Part shown: in pieces, positions 8,657 to 16,382 of the stretch | Numbering within the stretch: position 1 is the first letter of the stretch | How the letters are laid out: each line of letters opens with the position of its first letter | Translations under genes and position numbers: made by a program | Source: Actinomycetes bacterium | GTDB taxonomy: Bacteria > Actinomycetota > Acidimicrobiia > Acidimicrobiales > GCA-2861595 | DNA: 43,575 nucleotides | Assembly: GCA_023264975.1 (NCBI GenBank) | Contig: JAHFUS010000032.1 | Coordinates: forward strand, 1 to 43,575 | Direction: 5' to 3' | The notes under the pieces: generated by a model | What the model saw: only the letters and a program-made list of their open reading frames with translations | The model's database searches: none | Told to the model about the DNA's origin: nothing

Positions 8657-10069
8657 CACCGGAACGCCGACGCCGGAGGCGTTCCCGGGCGGCTTGTCCT
8701 GGCCCGCGCTCGGGCTCTGGCTGACCAACTCCGAACCAGGCTTCGAGACCAGTCTCCGCGCCTGTTGCCACGATCCCAGCCGGGCCAAGACGGTGGCGAC
8801 CGCCGGCCATCCTCGGCTCCGGGCCAGCTTGCCGTATCCGGCCAGGCTCGGTGTCGTCCCGGCCTCGACCGTCTCGGCGAGGTAGGAGCCGACCGCAGCC
8901 AGGCACTGCTCACGGCCCACTCGGTGGCCGCGCTGGTGGATGGGATGGCGGTAGCCGGCCGCCGACAGTGCGGCCGACCACGATCCCAGCCTGGCCATGA
9001 CCGTGCTCTGGCGCTGGGGCCAGCCGCGGTCTTTCGACACGGCGTCGTAACCAACGACGCCCGGGTGGAGGCCGGCCATGGTTGCCTCGGCGACATAGGC
9101 CCCTATGGCGGCGATGCAGTCCTGGCGGCTGACCCATCTCGGTGCCGACATCGTCGATTCGAAGCCCGCGCCCGCTAACGCAGCCCTCCACGAACCGAGC
9201 TGGCCGGCGACGGCCCGTGCCGAGGGCCAGCCCCGGCTCGACGCCACCGCGTCATAGCCCCTGATTGCAGGGTAGCGACCGGCCCTCTTCATCTCGGCGA
9301 CGTACACACCCACGGCGATCAGGCAATCATCCCGATCGATGCGTCGCTTCGAAGGGTCAACCCCTGCAGCGCGCAACGCTGCGGTCCAGGGTCCCAACCG
9401 GGCCGTGACCGTGGTCCGAGAGGGCCACCGCCGCGCTGCGGCGATCCGCTCGTAGCCGACAAGTCCGGGATGCTGGCCCCCTCGGGCCGCCTCGGCGGCA
9501 TAGGCCGCCACCGCCCCGATGCAGTCCTGTCGGGTCACGAACGCCTCCGCCGGCCTACGCGGAGCGTCGAACCCTGCAACCAGCAGCGCTTCCCGCCACG
9601 AGCCCAGTCGGGCGACAACCGCTTTGGCGCTTGGCCAGCCTCGCTCCTTGGCGGCGCGCTGGTAGCCGTTGAGCCCGGGATAGCTGCCGACGTCGGCCAT
9701 CTCAGCGACGTAGGTCCGTACCGCCGCCACGCAGGTCTCCTCATCCAGCGCCGACGGATTCCTGGCTGTGAGATGCTCCGCCACCAGCGCGGAAGCGTCG
9801 TCCTGGCCCCGCTCGATGGGCCCGCGACCGGGGTCACCGGCGGCGGCATTGTGGGTCAGGCCTGGCACCCCGGCCGGGAGCGCGGGCTTCCCGGAACTCC
9901 ATGCGCCCAGGGCGTGCCGGGAGCGAAGGGAGCTTCGGGCCCCGACTCCGGCCACTTCGGAGGGGGCGACCTCAACCTCAAGGCGTGTGGCGGAACGGCC
10001 GTCGCCTCCCCCGGCCTCCGCTGTGGCCGGCCGCACGTTGCCCCGTTCAAGCGCCACGCCGTCCGTCAC
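8639..10069 (-). CDS. Protein of five homing-endonuclease-associated repeats, no nuclease domain seen
   Basis: A 476-residue protein has a low-complexity N-terminus (about 1-105) and five copies of a unit of about 68 residues: near 112-170, 182-237, 248-304, 317-373 and 388-443. Each unit has the pattern (D/E)-C-(I/L/V)-A-A-(V/I)-x2-Y-(V/L/A)-A-E, then G-x-(Y/H)-P-(G/A)-x3-GY, then RGWPS, then V-x-ARLGSW, then AL-x-AG. This matches the helical homing-endonuclease-associated repeat (HNR), usually attached to HNH or LAGLIDADG nucleases and thought to bind DNA. No nuclease motif is visible here. It may be a free-standing DNA-binding cargo protein. The start is GTG 10069; another start may apply. 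Confidence 0.7.
   Translation of the reverse strand: MTDGVALERGNVRPATAEAGGGDGRSATRLEVEVAPSEVAGVGARSSLRSRHALGAWSSGKPALPAGVPGLTHNAAAGDPGRGPIERGQDDASALVAEHLTARNPSALDEETCVAAVRTYVAEMADVGSYPGLNGYQRAAKERGWPSAKAVVARLGSWREALLVAGFDAPRRPAEAFVTRQDCIGAVAAYAAEAARGGQHPGLVGYERIAAARRWPSRTTVTARLGPWTAALRAAGVDPSKRRIDRDDCLIAVGVYVAEMKRAGRYPAIRGYDAVASSRGWPSARAVAGQLGSWRAALAGAGFESTMSAPRWVSRQDCIAAIGAYVAEATMAGLHPGVVGYDAVSKDRGWPQRQSTVMARLGSWSAALSAAGYRHPIHQRGHRVGREQCLAAVGSYLAETVEAGTTPSLAGYGKLARSRGWPAVATVLARLGSWQQARRLVSKPGSELVSQSPSAGQDKPPGNASGVGVPVSVGCG
8741..9736 (-). repeat. Five-unit coding repeat array (HNR repeats)
   Basis: Five tandem units of about 200 bases encode the repeated (V/T)xARLGSW...AG block. The units differ at many positions in both protein and DNA, so the duplications are old. 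Confidence 0.75.
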
Positions 10070-10322
10070 CGCACCACCCGGCTTTCAAAGGAGTCGAGCC
10101 TGTCGCGCCAGCTGGTCCACCTGGGGGTGCGGCAATGCCGCTCGAGCACCCGATCGGCCCCGACTAGGCGAACCTAATCGGATTGAACTTTCTGTCCGAA
10201 TTATAGGCCAGCGAGCGGCCCGGCGCACGGTCCGACAAATCTCTGGGCCTGACGGGCGACCCCCACCCCGATGATCCCCTGATCCGTTGGTCTGTTTCGA
10301 GTATTAAGATCAGTATGTCCGT

Positions 10323-11353
10323 ATGTCCGGTTCTCCCTTACTCGGACGCGGCATGCCTGAAAGTCCCGTATACCCCCTCGGCCCCCTTGGTGCATGCCCG
10401 GAACGCGCCGGCCAACGCCGGAGGCGGGCCACCGTGGCTGTGGCCATCGCCGGCGCAGTGCTGACAGCCACCCTCGGAGTGGCACTCGTGGCGCCCGCCG
10501 GTGCGGCCACGGCTAGGGCTGGCGCGTCGGCGAGCACGGCGGGCGCGAACGGTACGACGAACCTCGCCGGCTCCGCCGGTGTCGGCATCGGCGTTGCCCT
10601 GGCAGGCCTGCCGGTGAGCTCGATGCCGTCGGTGCTCAGCGCTGCGGTGGCGCTGGTGCCCGCGGGACCGTCGTGCCGTTGCCGGCCACGGTGCTCCGTC
10701 AGCTCTCCGGCCCGCTGCAGATCGCCCCGGCGGTGCCTGCCCTGCCCATCGACAAGCTGGTCACGGTCGTCACTCCGGTGCTCGCCGCCCTGCCGAGCGC
10801 GACTGTGCTTGGGCTGGTGGGCGCGGTGGTCTCGGCACTGCCGTCCGCCAGCGCACTCGGCCTCATCGCTGCGGTGTTAGGTGGCGGTGGCGCCCGGGTC
10901 GGTGCTGTGGCGGGAACGGGAGCCGCGCGGCCGAACTCGACGACCACGACGCGGCCGACCACGACGACGACACTGGCCCCCGTGGTCATGGCCGCCGCGC
11001 CGGCGCGGGCGACGGGGGCAGGCGCTGTGGGATCGCGGTGTGCGGCCGCCCGCACTGACGTCGAGGCGGCCGGGCTGGTCCTGCCTGCTCAGTTCGAGTA
11101 CCGGTGCCCGGCAGCACCGAGCTCTTCGCCGGCGACAGGCAGCACTGGGGCACAACCTGCTCCATAGCGTCGCTTTGTCCCGGTGGTTCCCTACATCGCG
11201 ATCAACCCCGCGCTCATCGGGCCGAGCGAGGACAGGCTTCGCTACGTCGTGGCTCACGAGACGTGTCACGCCCTCGACTCAACTGCTCGCCGGCCACTCG
11301 ATGAATCCGCTGCCGACGCCTGCGCAGCCGCGCACGGCTTCCCTCGGGTCTGA
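10323..11353 (+). pseudogene. Decayed secreted zinc metallopeptidase-like protein
   Basis: This gene is readable only by changing frame. Frame 10323 gives an N-terminus with an RRRR stretch, a hydrophobic segment and VAPAGA, a Sec-type signal peptide. Near 10664 the sense passes to the frame of 10673, which carries a Gly/Ala-rich region and a Thr-rich linker. Around 11100-11165 a cysteine-containing stretch (GDRQHWGTTC) lies in yet another frame, and TAG 11165 interrupts. The last part, from about 11186, reads INPALIGPSEDRLRYVVAHE, then TCHALD and DESAADACAAAHG, ending at TGA 11351. HETCH followed by E in DESAADA has the form of an HExxH-plus-Glu zinc peptidase site. At least two indels plus a stop are needed, so it is a pseudogene unless the assembly is faulty. 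It is transposon cargo. Confidence 0.6.
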
Positions 11354-11777
11354 TGAACGACCCCGGGGGAGGACCCGGAAAGGTTGGCGTCGCGCTCGCT
11401 TCTGGTCCCGTCCCGCTCGAGCCGACAGCGGGCGGAGAGGGCAGCGGTCCGGCTCAGCTGCTCGCCGAGTGACGCCAGCTCGGCGGCTGGCCTTTCGGTG
11501 ATCACCCCGGCTTTCGAGCCGGCGCAAGTGGCTACGCGAACTCGCCGAGGAGCTCGGGGGCGGACGGAAGCCGCATCCTGGGGAAGTCCGACTCGTCGAG
11601 CTGACACGATCGTCTGGAACGCTCGCCTCTGGCACTCGGGTTGCGGGGACACCGCGGCGCCAAGCGTTCCGGTCGTTGATGACTTTTCTAGGGGACCTGC
11701 CGGCTAACGGTCTCGTCGCACGGAACAGGGGCCAACCTTCCTCCCCTCCAAGGCTGAAGCGCTGAGGCGTTTGTGAG
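11354..11777. other. Transposon right-end region without a convincing gene
   Basis: About 420 bases lie between the peptidase remnant and the right inverted repeat. Several frames are open on both strands, but none shows a recognisable domain or a clear ribosome binding site. One plus-strand frame with a charged stretch (WLRELAEELGGG) ends near 11765 and could be a gene remnant. Confidence 0.5.
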
Positions 11778-11791
11778 GCATCAGAGTAAAC
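11778..11791 (-). repeat. Right-end inverted repeat of transposon
   Basis: Read on the minus strand it is GTTT (11791-11788), four bases, TGATGC (11783-11778). This mirrors the left end with identical spacing and lies 7 bases inside the deduced right junction. Confidence 0.65.
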
Positions 11792-11798
11792 TAAACGC

Positions 11799-13470
11799 CC
11801 AGCGGGAGGGCAGGGCCATCCGTCAGGGCAACCAGAACCCCGAGGTTGCCATCACCCGCTACGTGACCGAGGGCTCCTTCGACGTCTTCTGCTGGCAGAC
11901 CGTCGAGCGCAAGGCCGCCTTCATCCACCAGGTCATGAGCGGCGACGTCGCCGGTCGGGAGATCGACGACGTGGGCGACACCGCCCTGTCCTACGCCGAG
12001 GTCAAGGCTCTGGCCACTGGGAACCCCCTCATCCTGGAGAAGGCCGGTGTCGACAACGAGCTGGCTCGCCTGCTGCGATTGCGCCAAGCGCACGACCGGG
12101 ACCAGACCGGCCTCAGCCGGACCCTGGCCGGCTGTGGCAAAACCGCCACCCGCCTCGAAGGCGAGATCGCCGCCCTCGAATTAGCCGTCGACGCCCGGCG
12201 CGGCACCGGGGGGGAGAGCTTTGCCATGACTGTCGACGGCACCCGCCACACCAAGCGGCCAGACGCCGGGGGCCATCTCAAAGCCGTCCTTACACAGGAG
12301 CTCCAACGCCAGCAGCGCCAGGAGCGCCCGTCGCCGGCTCGCGTGGTCGGCGAGCTGGGTGGGCTGGCGCTTGAGCTCACCACCCGCCGCGACTTCGGGG
12401 GAACAGCCGAGGCCCTCGTGCGCATCGGTGCCACCCCTGTTCATCTACGCCTGATCGGCGCCGACCTCGGGTCCACCGACGCCCTCGGGCTGGTGTCCCG
12501 CCTGGAGAAGCGCGTTCGCGGGCTCGACGTGACGCTGGAAACGACCCGAGCCGACCTCAGCCGTACGAACCGCGAGGCTGTCGCAGCCCGGGCCCGCCTC
12601 GGTGCGCCGTTCCCGCACGAGGACCGGCTGGTCACCCTTCGGGCCCGCCAGGCCGAGATCGAAGCGGCATTACTGCCGGAGGCATCGCCGCCGGTTGAGA
12701 CCGGACCTACCACGGCATCCGATCGGCCGGCTATTGGCCACCTGTCCAGGGCCGAGATGCTGCTGACCGAGCTGGCTCGCAGGGCTCGTCCCGTTGCCTT
12801 CCAGGACTCCCCGGCGTCGCTCCTCGCCGGTCGTCGCCTGCCGGACCTGGTCGACGAGTTGGAGCGTGTGCGGATGGTCGTTGCTCACCGTGCGGTGGCT
12901 GAGCGTCGAGTGATAGCTGCGCGCCGCGACGTCGCCGCCGCGGAGCTCGCAATGCGCGACGCCAGCCGCCCGGCGGCGAAGCCGGAACGCAGGATCGGTC
13001 GCGGGGCCATCGCGGGTCCACCCGATCCCAACCACGTCGCAAATGCTCAGCGCCGTCTAGTGCAGGCCAGGGTCAACGCCGATGAAGCGGAGGTCTCCCT
13101 AGCCGGTGCACCCGCCCCGGCCGCCGGCCTCGTTGGCACCCTTGAGCAGGCGATCGTGTTGCGGGGTCTTCAGATCGAAGCTGACACCCTTCGCGATCCA
13201 CCGACTTGGCTGCGCACCGACTTGGTCCGCCGAGTGGCTATGCACCCCTCGAGCGATGACGAACTCGACCCGGCTCGCCTGGCCCTGGCCTACGGCAGGG
13301 TCGCCACCTACGCAGAGCGCTGCGGCTTGACCGACGCCGAACGCATCGAGCACATCCTCGCCCCGGTCCCCCCCTCCGATGCCCTCGTCCATCACCGCAT
13401 GGCCGTGGTCCACGACCTCGGCTCGGGGGTCGGCGCCAATATTGAGACCGGGCCCGAGCTCGGGGTGTAG
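11799..13470 (+). pseudogene. Large helicase, 3' portion (motif VI and C-terminal extension)
   Basis: This is the continuation of the helicase interrupted at 366. It begins QREGRAIRQGNQNPEV, the motif VI region with its arginines, followed by ITRYVTEGSFDVFCWQTVE and a region typical of the C-terminus of these mobile-element helicases. After about residue 120 it is rich in long charged helices, probably coiled coil, and it has no second enzymatic motif that I recognise. The frame is open to TAG 13468-13470. It has no start codon of its own at the junction; the open frame entering from 11773 is transposon sequence. Read alone it is a 3' fragment; excision of the transposon would reconnect it to the left part. 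Confidence 0.85.
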
Positions 13471-13483
13471 GGGGGCATGGGTC

Positions 13484-13501
13484 AGGGGGTCGCGGCCCCC
13501 T
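13484..13501 (+). terminator. Short GC hairpin after the helicase gene
   Basis: AGGGGG (13484-13489) pairs with CCCCCT (13496-13501) across a 6-base loop, 14 bases after the helicase stop. There is no T-run, so it is at best a weak intrinsic terminator. Confidence 0.35.
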
Positions 13502-13658
13502 CACGACCTCTACCGAGGCCCATTGGGACTGCGTCGAGGATCGGTGCAGAGTTCCTGAAGGCTCCCTCTGCAGCGCCCGTTCCGGTTGGCCGTCGACGAG
13601 CGCTATGGCGATGACTGTCGTGATCGCACACGGGTGTGACGGCGGAGCGTGCCTCCAA

Positions 13659-13675
13659 CGGAGGGATAGCCTCCG
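13659..13675. promoter_or_regulatory. Perfect inverted repeat upstream of HTH gene
   Basis: CGGAGG (13659-13664), five bases, CCTCCG (13670-13675), just before the HTH gene starts at 13681 or 13699. It could be an operator, or an RNA hairpin hiding the GGAGG. Function unknown. Confidence 0.3.
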
Positions 13676-13698
13676 CGGCGGTGGCCCGTACGGCGACG

Positions 13699-13935
13699 AT
13701 GGGGAAGGAGTGGCTTGGCGCGCCGGCTGCGGCCAGCCTCCTTGGTATCCGGCTGAAGACACTTTACGGCCTTATCAACTCAGGTCACGTGCCGGCGTAC
13801 AAGATCGGACGCCTGATCCGGCTGCGGAGGACGGAGGTCATGGCGTACGTCGAGCGCTGCCGGATCAGACCGGGCACCCTGGGCCACCTCTACCCGCCAG
13901 GGGACAAGGGGCCTCGCCGCGGCGTCGATTTGTAA
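13699..13935 (+). CDS. Small excisionase-type helix-turn-helix protein
   Basis: A 78-residue protein is almost entirely one winged HTH domain: WLGAPAAASLLGIRLKTLYG, then LINSGHVPAYKIGRLIRLRR and a helix TEVMAYVERCRI. This is the pattern of excisionase/MerR-type domains found in integrative-element control genes. ATG 13699 is chosen because it directly precedes the domain. GTG 13681 in the same frame would add six residues. It lies between the helicase gene and the dpd island and belongs, on context, to the mobile backbone, possibly as a recombination directionality factor. No integrase of that backbone is within the window. Confidence 0.65.
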   Translation: MGKEWLGAPAAASLLGIRLKTLYGLINSGHVPAYKIGRLIRLRRTEVMAYVERCRIRPGTLGHLYPPGDKGPRRGVDL

Positions 13936-14313
13936 GCATGCTGGAGATCTCGACGGTGATCGCCGAAGGGTGCGGCGGCGGTAGTCCCGGGAGACCAGGG
14001 CCACGCCGACACGCGGTCGCACGCGAGCGCCGCACTCAGCGCCCCCAGTGACAGGTAGCTGGCCGGATTCGGCCCGTTCCCAGGGTGGGGCGCATATCTC
14101 GCCAGCCACGCGTAGATACTGGGTCGTCTGCTCGTTAGAACCGCCGCAGTTTCCGGTTGTGAGACGGTCGAAGACCGCTGGCCTCTGGCTCTCAGGGGGG
14201 TGTTCGCACGTGGGCGTTGACCTGAGCTACGCTCCGAGGCGTGGCAGCCGCTGCAGTTGTTGGAGCCATCCGCTCTCTTCCCCAGTGCAGTTAATCGTCG
14301 GAGTGGACGGCCC
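13936..14313. other. Left boundary region of the dpd island, no gene seen
   Basis: About 380 bases hold no convincing coding frame. It must contain the promoter of the plus-strand dpd operon. A TTGACC occurs at 14217-14222, but no matching -10 hexamer at good spacing was found. Confidence 0.45.
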
Positions 14314-15270
14314 GTGAAGACCACGACCCTACATATTGTCCTGAGTTGCACCAAGCGAAAGCGGATCGGTGACGCCTCCTACCCTCGCCTCAGGGAGGTC
14401 TTCACTGGCGATGTCGAGCAGAGAGCTGCGAGGTGGATCAGTCGGATCGACGGCGCCGACGCAAGCCGTCCCGCTCGCGATCTGTACGCCGGGGAGTACT
14501 GGCGGGCTGGGATGGGTTTGGCGGCGAGAGCAAGCCGGCTATGCCCATCGTCGACATGGGTGCTCTCCGCCGGCCTCGGGCTGATCAATCTGGACGACCA
14601 GATCCCTGCCTACGGCGCGACCTTCGCGAGCGGGCAGGAGGACTCCGTCGTCGTGAAGTCGGATGGCGCACCGGCTTCGGAGGTTCGTCGCCGCTGGTGG
14701 TCAGCCCTCGCCTCGTGGCAGGGCCCCGTCGGGCCCGGACGGCCGCGGCGGATCGCCGATCTCGCCGCCGACAGGGCGGCGAGCATCGTCGTCTGTGCGG
14801 GCCCTGACTACCTCGCGGCGATTAGGCCGGAACTCGTTGACACGTTGAATGTCCTCGGTGGTGAACGGCTCCTCTTGTTCGGATCTGGCGCACCCGAGAC
14901 TGGACTGGAGGGTGCGTGGGTGCGGGTACCGGGCCAACTCCGACTTCGCTTCGGTGGGTCCATGTCCTCGACCAGCGTTCGTGCCGCGTCGGCGGTCATC
15001 GACGAGATCGCGGAATCGGGCGTGCTCAGCGGTGATCAGGCACGGAGCCTGGTCGTTTCGTGGTGCGATGCCACGGCACCCCTACCTCGGCCCGAGCGAA
15101 AGAGGCTCTCGGACCTCGACGTCGCGCTGTGGATTGTCTCCGACTCGAAGGCCCACCCCGGCTCGGCCAACAAGTCAAGCTCCCTGAGGCGCTTTCGAGA
15201 CGACGGTCTCGCGTGCGAACAGGCGCGCTTCGGCCGTCTCTTCGACATAACTTCGACCAGGCGTCGATGA
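14314..15270 (+). CDS. dpdC: YaaA/DUF6884-like protein, candidate DpdC
   Basis: A 318-residue protein opens the dpd modification operon. Its N-terminal half has the YaaA/DUF6884-type pattern: HIVLSCTKRKR near the start, then ARDLYAGEYWRAG, then WVLSAGLGLINLDDQIPAYG. The C-terminal half has no recognised domain. In the Salmonella Montevideo cluster DpdC is needed to convert dPreQ0 in DNA to the amide dADG, and this is the only gene here that could fill that place, next to dpdB and dpdA. That identity is inferred from position and is not proven by a motif I know to be diagnostic of DpdC. The start is set at GTG 14314 just before the conserved strand; the open frame reaches back to 14257. Its TGA overlaps the next ATG (ATGA at 15267-15270), indicating translational coupling. 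Confidence 0.5.
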   Translation: MKTTTLHIVLSCTKRKRIGDASYPRLREVFTGDVEQRAARWISRIDGADASRPARDLYAGEYWRAGMGLAARASRLCPSSTWVLSAGLGLINLDDQIPAYGATFASGQEDSVVVKSDGAPASEVRRRWWSALASWQGPVGPGRPRRIADLAADRAASIVVCAGPDYLAAIRPELVDTLNVLGGERLLLFGSGAPETGLEGAWVRVPGQLRLRFGGSMSSTSVRAASAVIDEIAESGVLSGDQARSLVVSWCDATAPLPRPERKRLSDLDVALWIVSDSKAHPGSANKSSSLRRFRDDGLACEQARFGRLFDITSTRRR

Positions 15271-16382
15271 AGGTTCTCCGCCGTCGAGCCCTATGCATCG
15301 AGCAGACGAAGTCCGGGCCGCTTTATCTGTTGACGCTGCGGGCGGACGAGATCTTTGAGGTCGCCGAAGTTACACGGATCAACCGCTCTCGCTCGAACGA
15401 GTTGATCGGCTACCAACGCGCCGAGGTCCGCCAGCACGTCGGGGACATCCTTGAGTACCTCAACGGCGATGTGGTTCTTTTCCCAAACTCGTTGATCCTT
15501 GCACTAAGTCCGAATGTCCGGTTCCGGCGTAGTCGTGGTCCGGACAACCACGACGGACTGGCCCAAGCAGGCGTCCTTGAGATCCCGATCCCGTCGAGCG
15601 ATGGGCCTAAGGCGGCGTGGATTGTCGACGGGCAGCAGAGGGCGCTGGCGCTGTCGAGGGCCGAACGTCGTGATCTGCCGGTTCCGATCAGCGCCTTCGT
15701 CGCCGAGACGGTCGGCCAGCAACGCGACCAATTCCTCCGCATCAACAACACCAAGCCGCTCCCGCGCGGACTCGTCGCAGAGCTTCTGCCCGAGGTCTCA
15801 ATCCCCTTGCCGAGGGGCCTTGCAGCCAAACAGGTCCCCTCAGAGATCTGCGGCCTGCTCAACGATCAGTCCGACTCGCCGTTCCAGGGCCTCATCCGCC
15901 GGGCGTCCACACCGAGGGGCAGCGGGGCGGTCATCACCGACACCAGCGTCATCGATGTGCTCCGCGAGAGCATCTCATCGCCATCCGGATGCTTGTTTCC
16001 CTACCGGAACCTCGCGACGGGTGAGACCGACTTCGAGGCCATCTGGCGCATCGTCGTCACCTACTGGTCTGGCGTGCGCTCGGCGTTCCCCGAGGCATGG
16101 GGACGACCGCCGCAAGAGAGCCGCCTGATGCACGGGGTCGGGATCCGTGCGATGGGTCGTCTCATGGACAAGGTGATGGGCGCCGTTCACCCGACCGATC
16201 CCGACCTTGCCGGCCATGTTGAGCGAGCGATGGCCCGGATAGCGCCGGCGTGCCGCTGGACGAGCGGCACCTGGGACGAACTGTCGCTGCAGTGGAACGA
16301 CGTCGAGAACACCACCCGCAACCAGCGACTCCTCACGAACCTTCTTGTGCGGCTCTACTTCGGCGGGGGGGAGGCATCGTGA
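15267..16382 (+). CDS. dpdB: DGQHR-domain protein DpdB (first copy)
   Basis: A 371-residue member of the DGQHR/DndB-like family. The motif appears as IVDGQQR with D121 to R125, preceded by the conserved GYQRAEVRQHVGDILEYL segment and followed by NNTKPLPRGLVAELLP. DpdB works with DpdA to place preQ0 into DNA. In Salmonella both are needed, although DpdB is reported as dispensable in other clusters. Its exact reaction is not known to me; DGQHR proteins are often described as ParB-like nucleotide-binding proteins. The gene overlaps the preceding one by ATGA and the following dpdA by GTGA. It is clearly paralogous to the gene at 17637-18776: both share the NTKPLP, SPF-(Q/R)-G, S-R-L-x-HGVGI and LMD segments in the same order. 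Confidence 0.8.
   Translation: MKVLRRRALCIEQTKSGPLYLLTLRADEIFEVAEVTRINRSRSNELIGYQRAEVRQHVGDILEYLNGDVVLFPNSLILALSPNVRFRRSRGPDNHDGLAQAGVLEIPIPSSDGPKAAWIVDGQQRALALSRAERRDLPVPISAFVAETVGQQRDQFLRINNTKPLPRGLVAELLPEVSIPLPRGLAAKQVPSEICGLLNDQSDSPFQGLIRRASTPRGSGAVITDTSVIDVLRESISSPSGCLFPYRNLATGETDFEAIWRIVVTYWSGVRSAFPEAWGRPPQESRLMHGVGIRAMGRLMDKVMGAVHPTDPDLAGHVERAMARIAPACRWTSGTWDELSLQWNDVENTTRNQRLLTNLLVRLYFGGGEAS

Larger units (their letters stand above)
367..11798 (+). mobile_element. Tn554/RIT-like transposon with three tyrosine recombinases, inserted in a helicase gene
   Basis: An 11.43 kb element splits the helicase gene. If base 366 is joined to base 11799, the codons read GAC ATC GCC CAG CGG GAG, giving D-I-A-Q-R-E-G and restoring the conserved helicase motif in frame. 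Both junctions contain CGC (364-366 and 11796-11798), a possible short overlap. Just inside each end is an imperfect inverted repeat, GTTT-N4-TGATGC. The left third of the element holds three overlapping tyrosine recombinase genes and a small HTH/coiled-coil gene, all on the plus strand. This is the layout of Tn554-type and recombinase-in-trio (RIT) elements. The remaining 4.6 kb is cargo. The exact crossover base cannot be fixed without an empty site. Confidence 0.85.

Noticed and set aside
8741-9736. CRISPR array or simple DNA repeat
   Set aside because: The repetition is at protein level with units of about 200 bases and diverged DNA; there are no short identical repeats with spacers.
10881-11501. 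206-codon plus-strand frame
   Set aside because: Arg/Pro-rich translation in a shifted frame of the peptidase remnant, without a domain.
11266-11652. Two overlapping minus-strand frames near the transposon right end
   Set aside because: No domain, no clear ribosome binding site, and composition typical of spurious high-GC frames.
14217-14222. TTGACC as the -35 box of the dpd operon
   Set aside because: No -10-like hexamer at 16-18 bases downstream.
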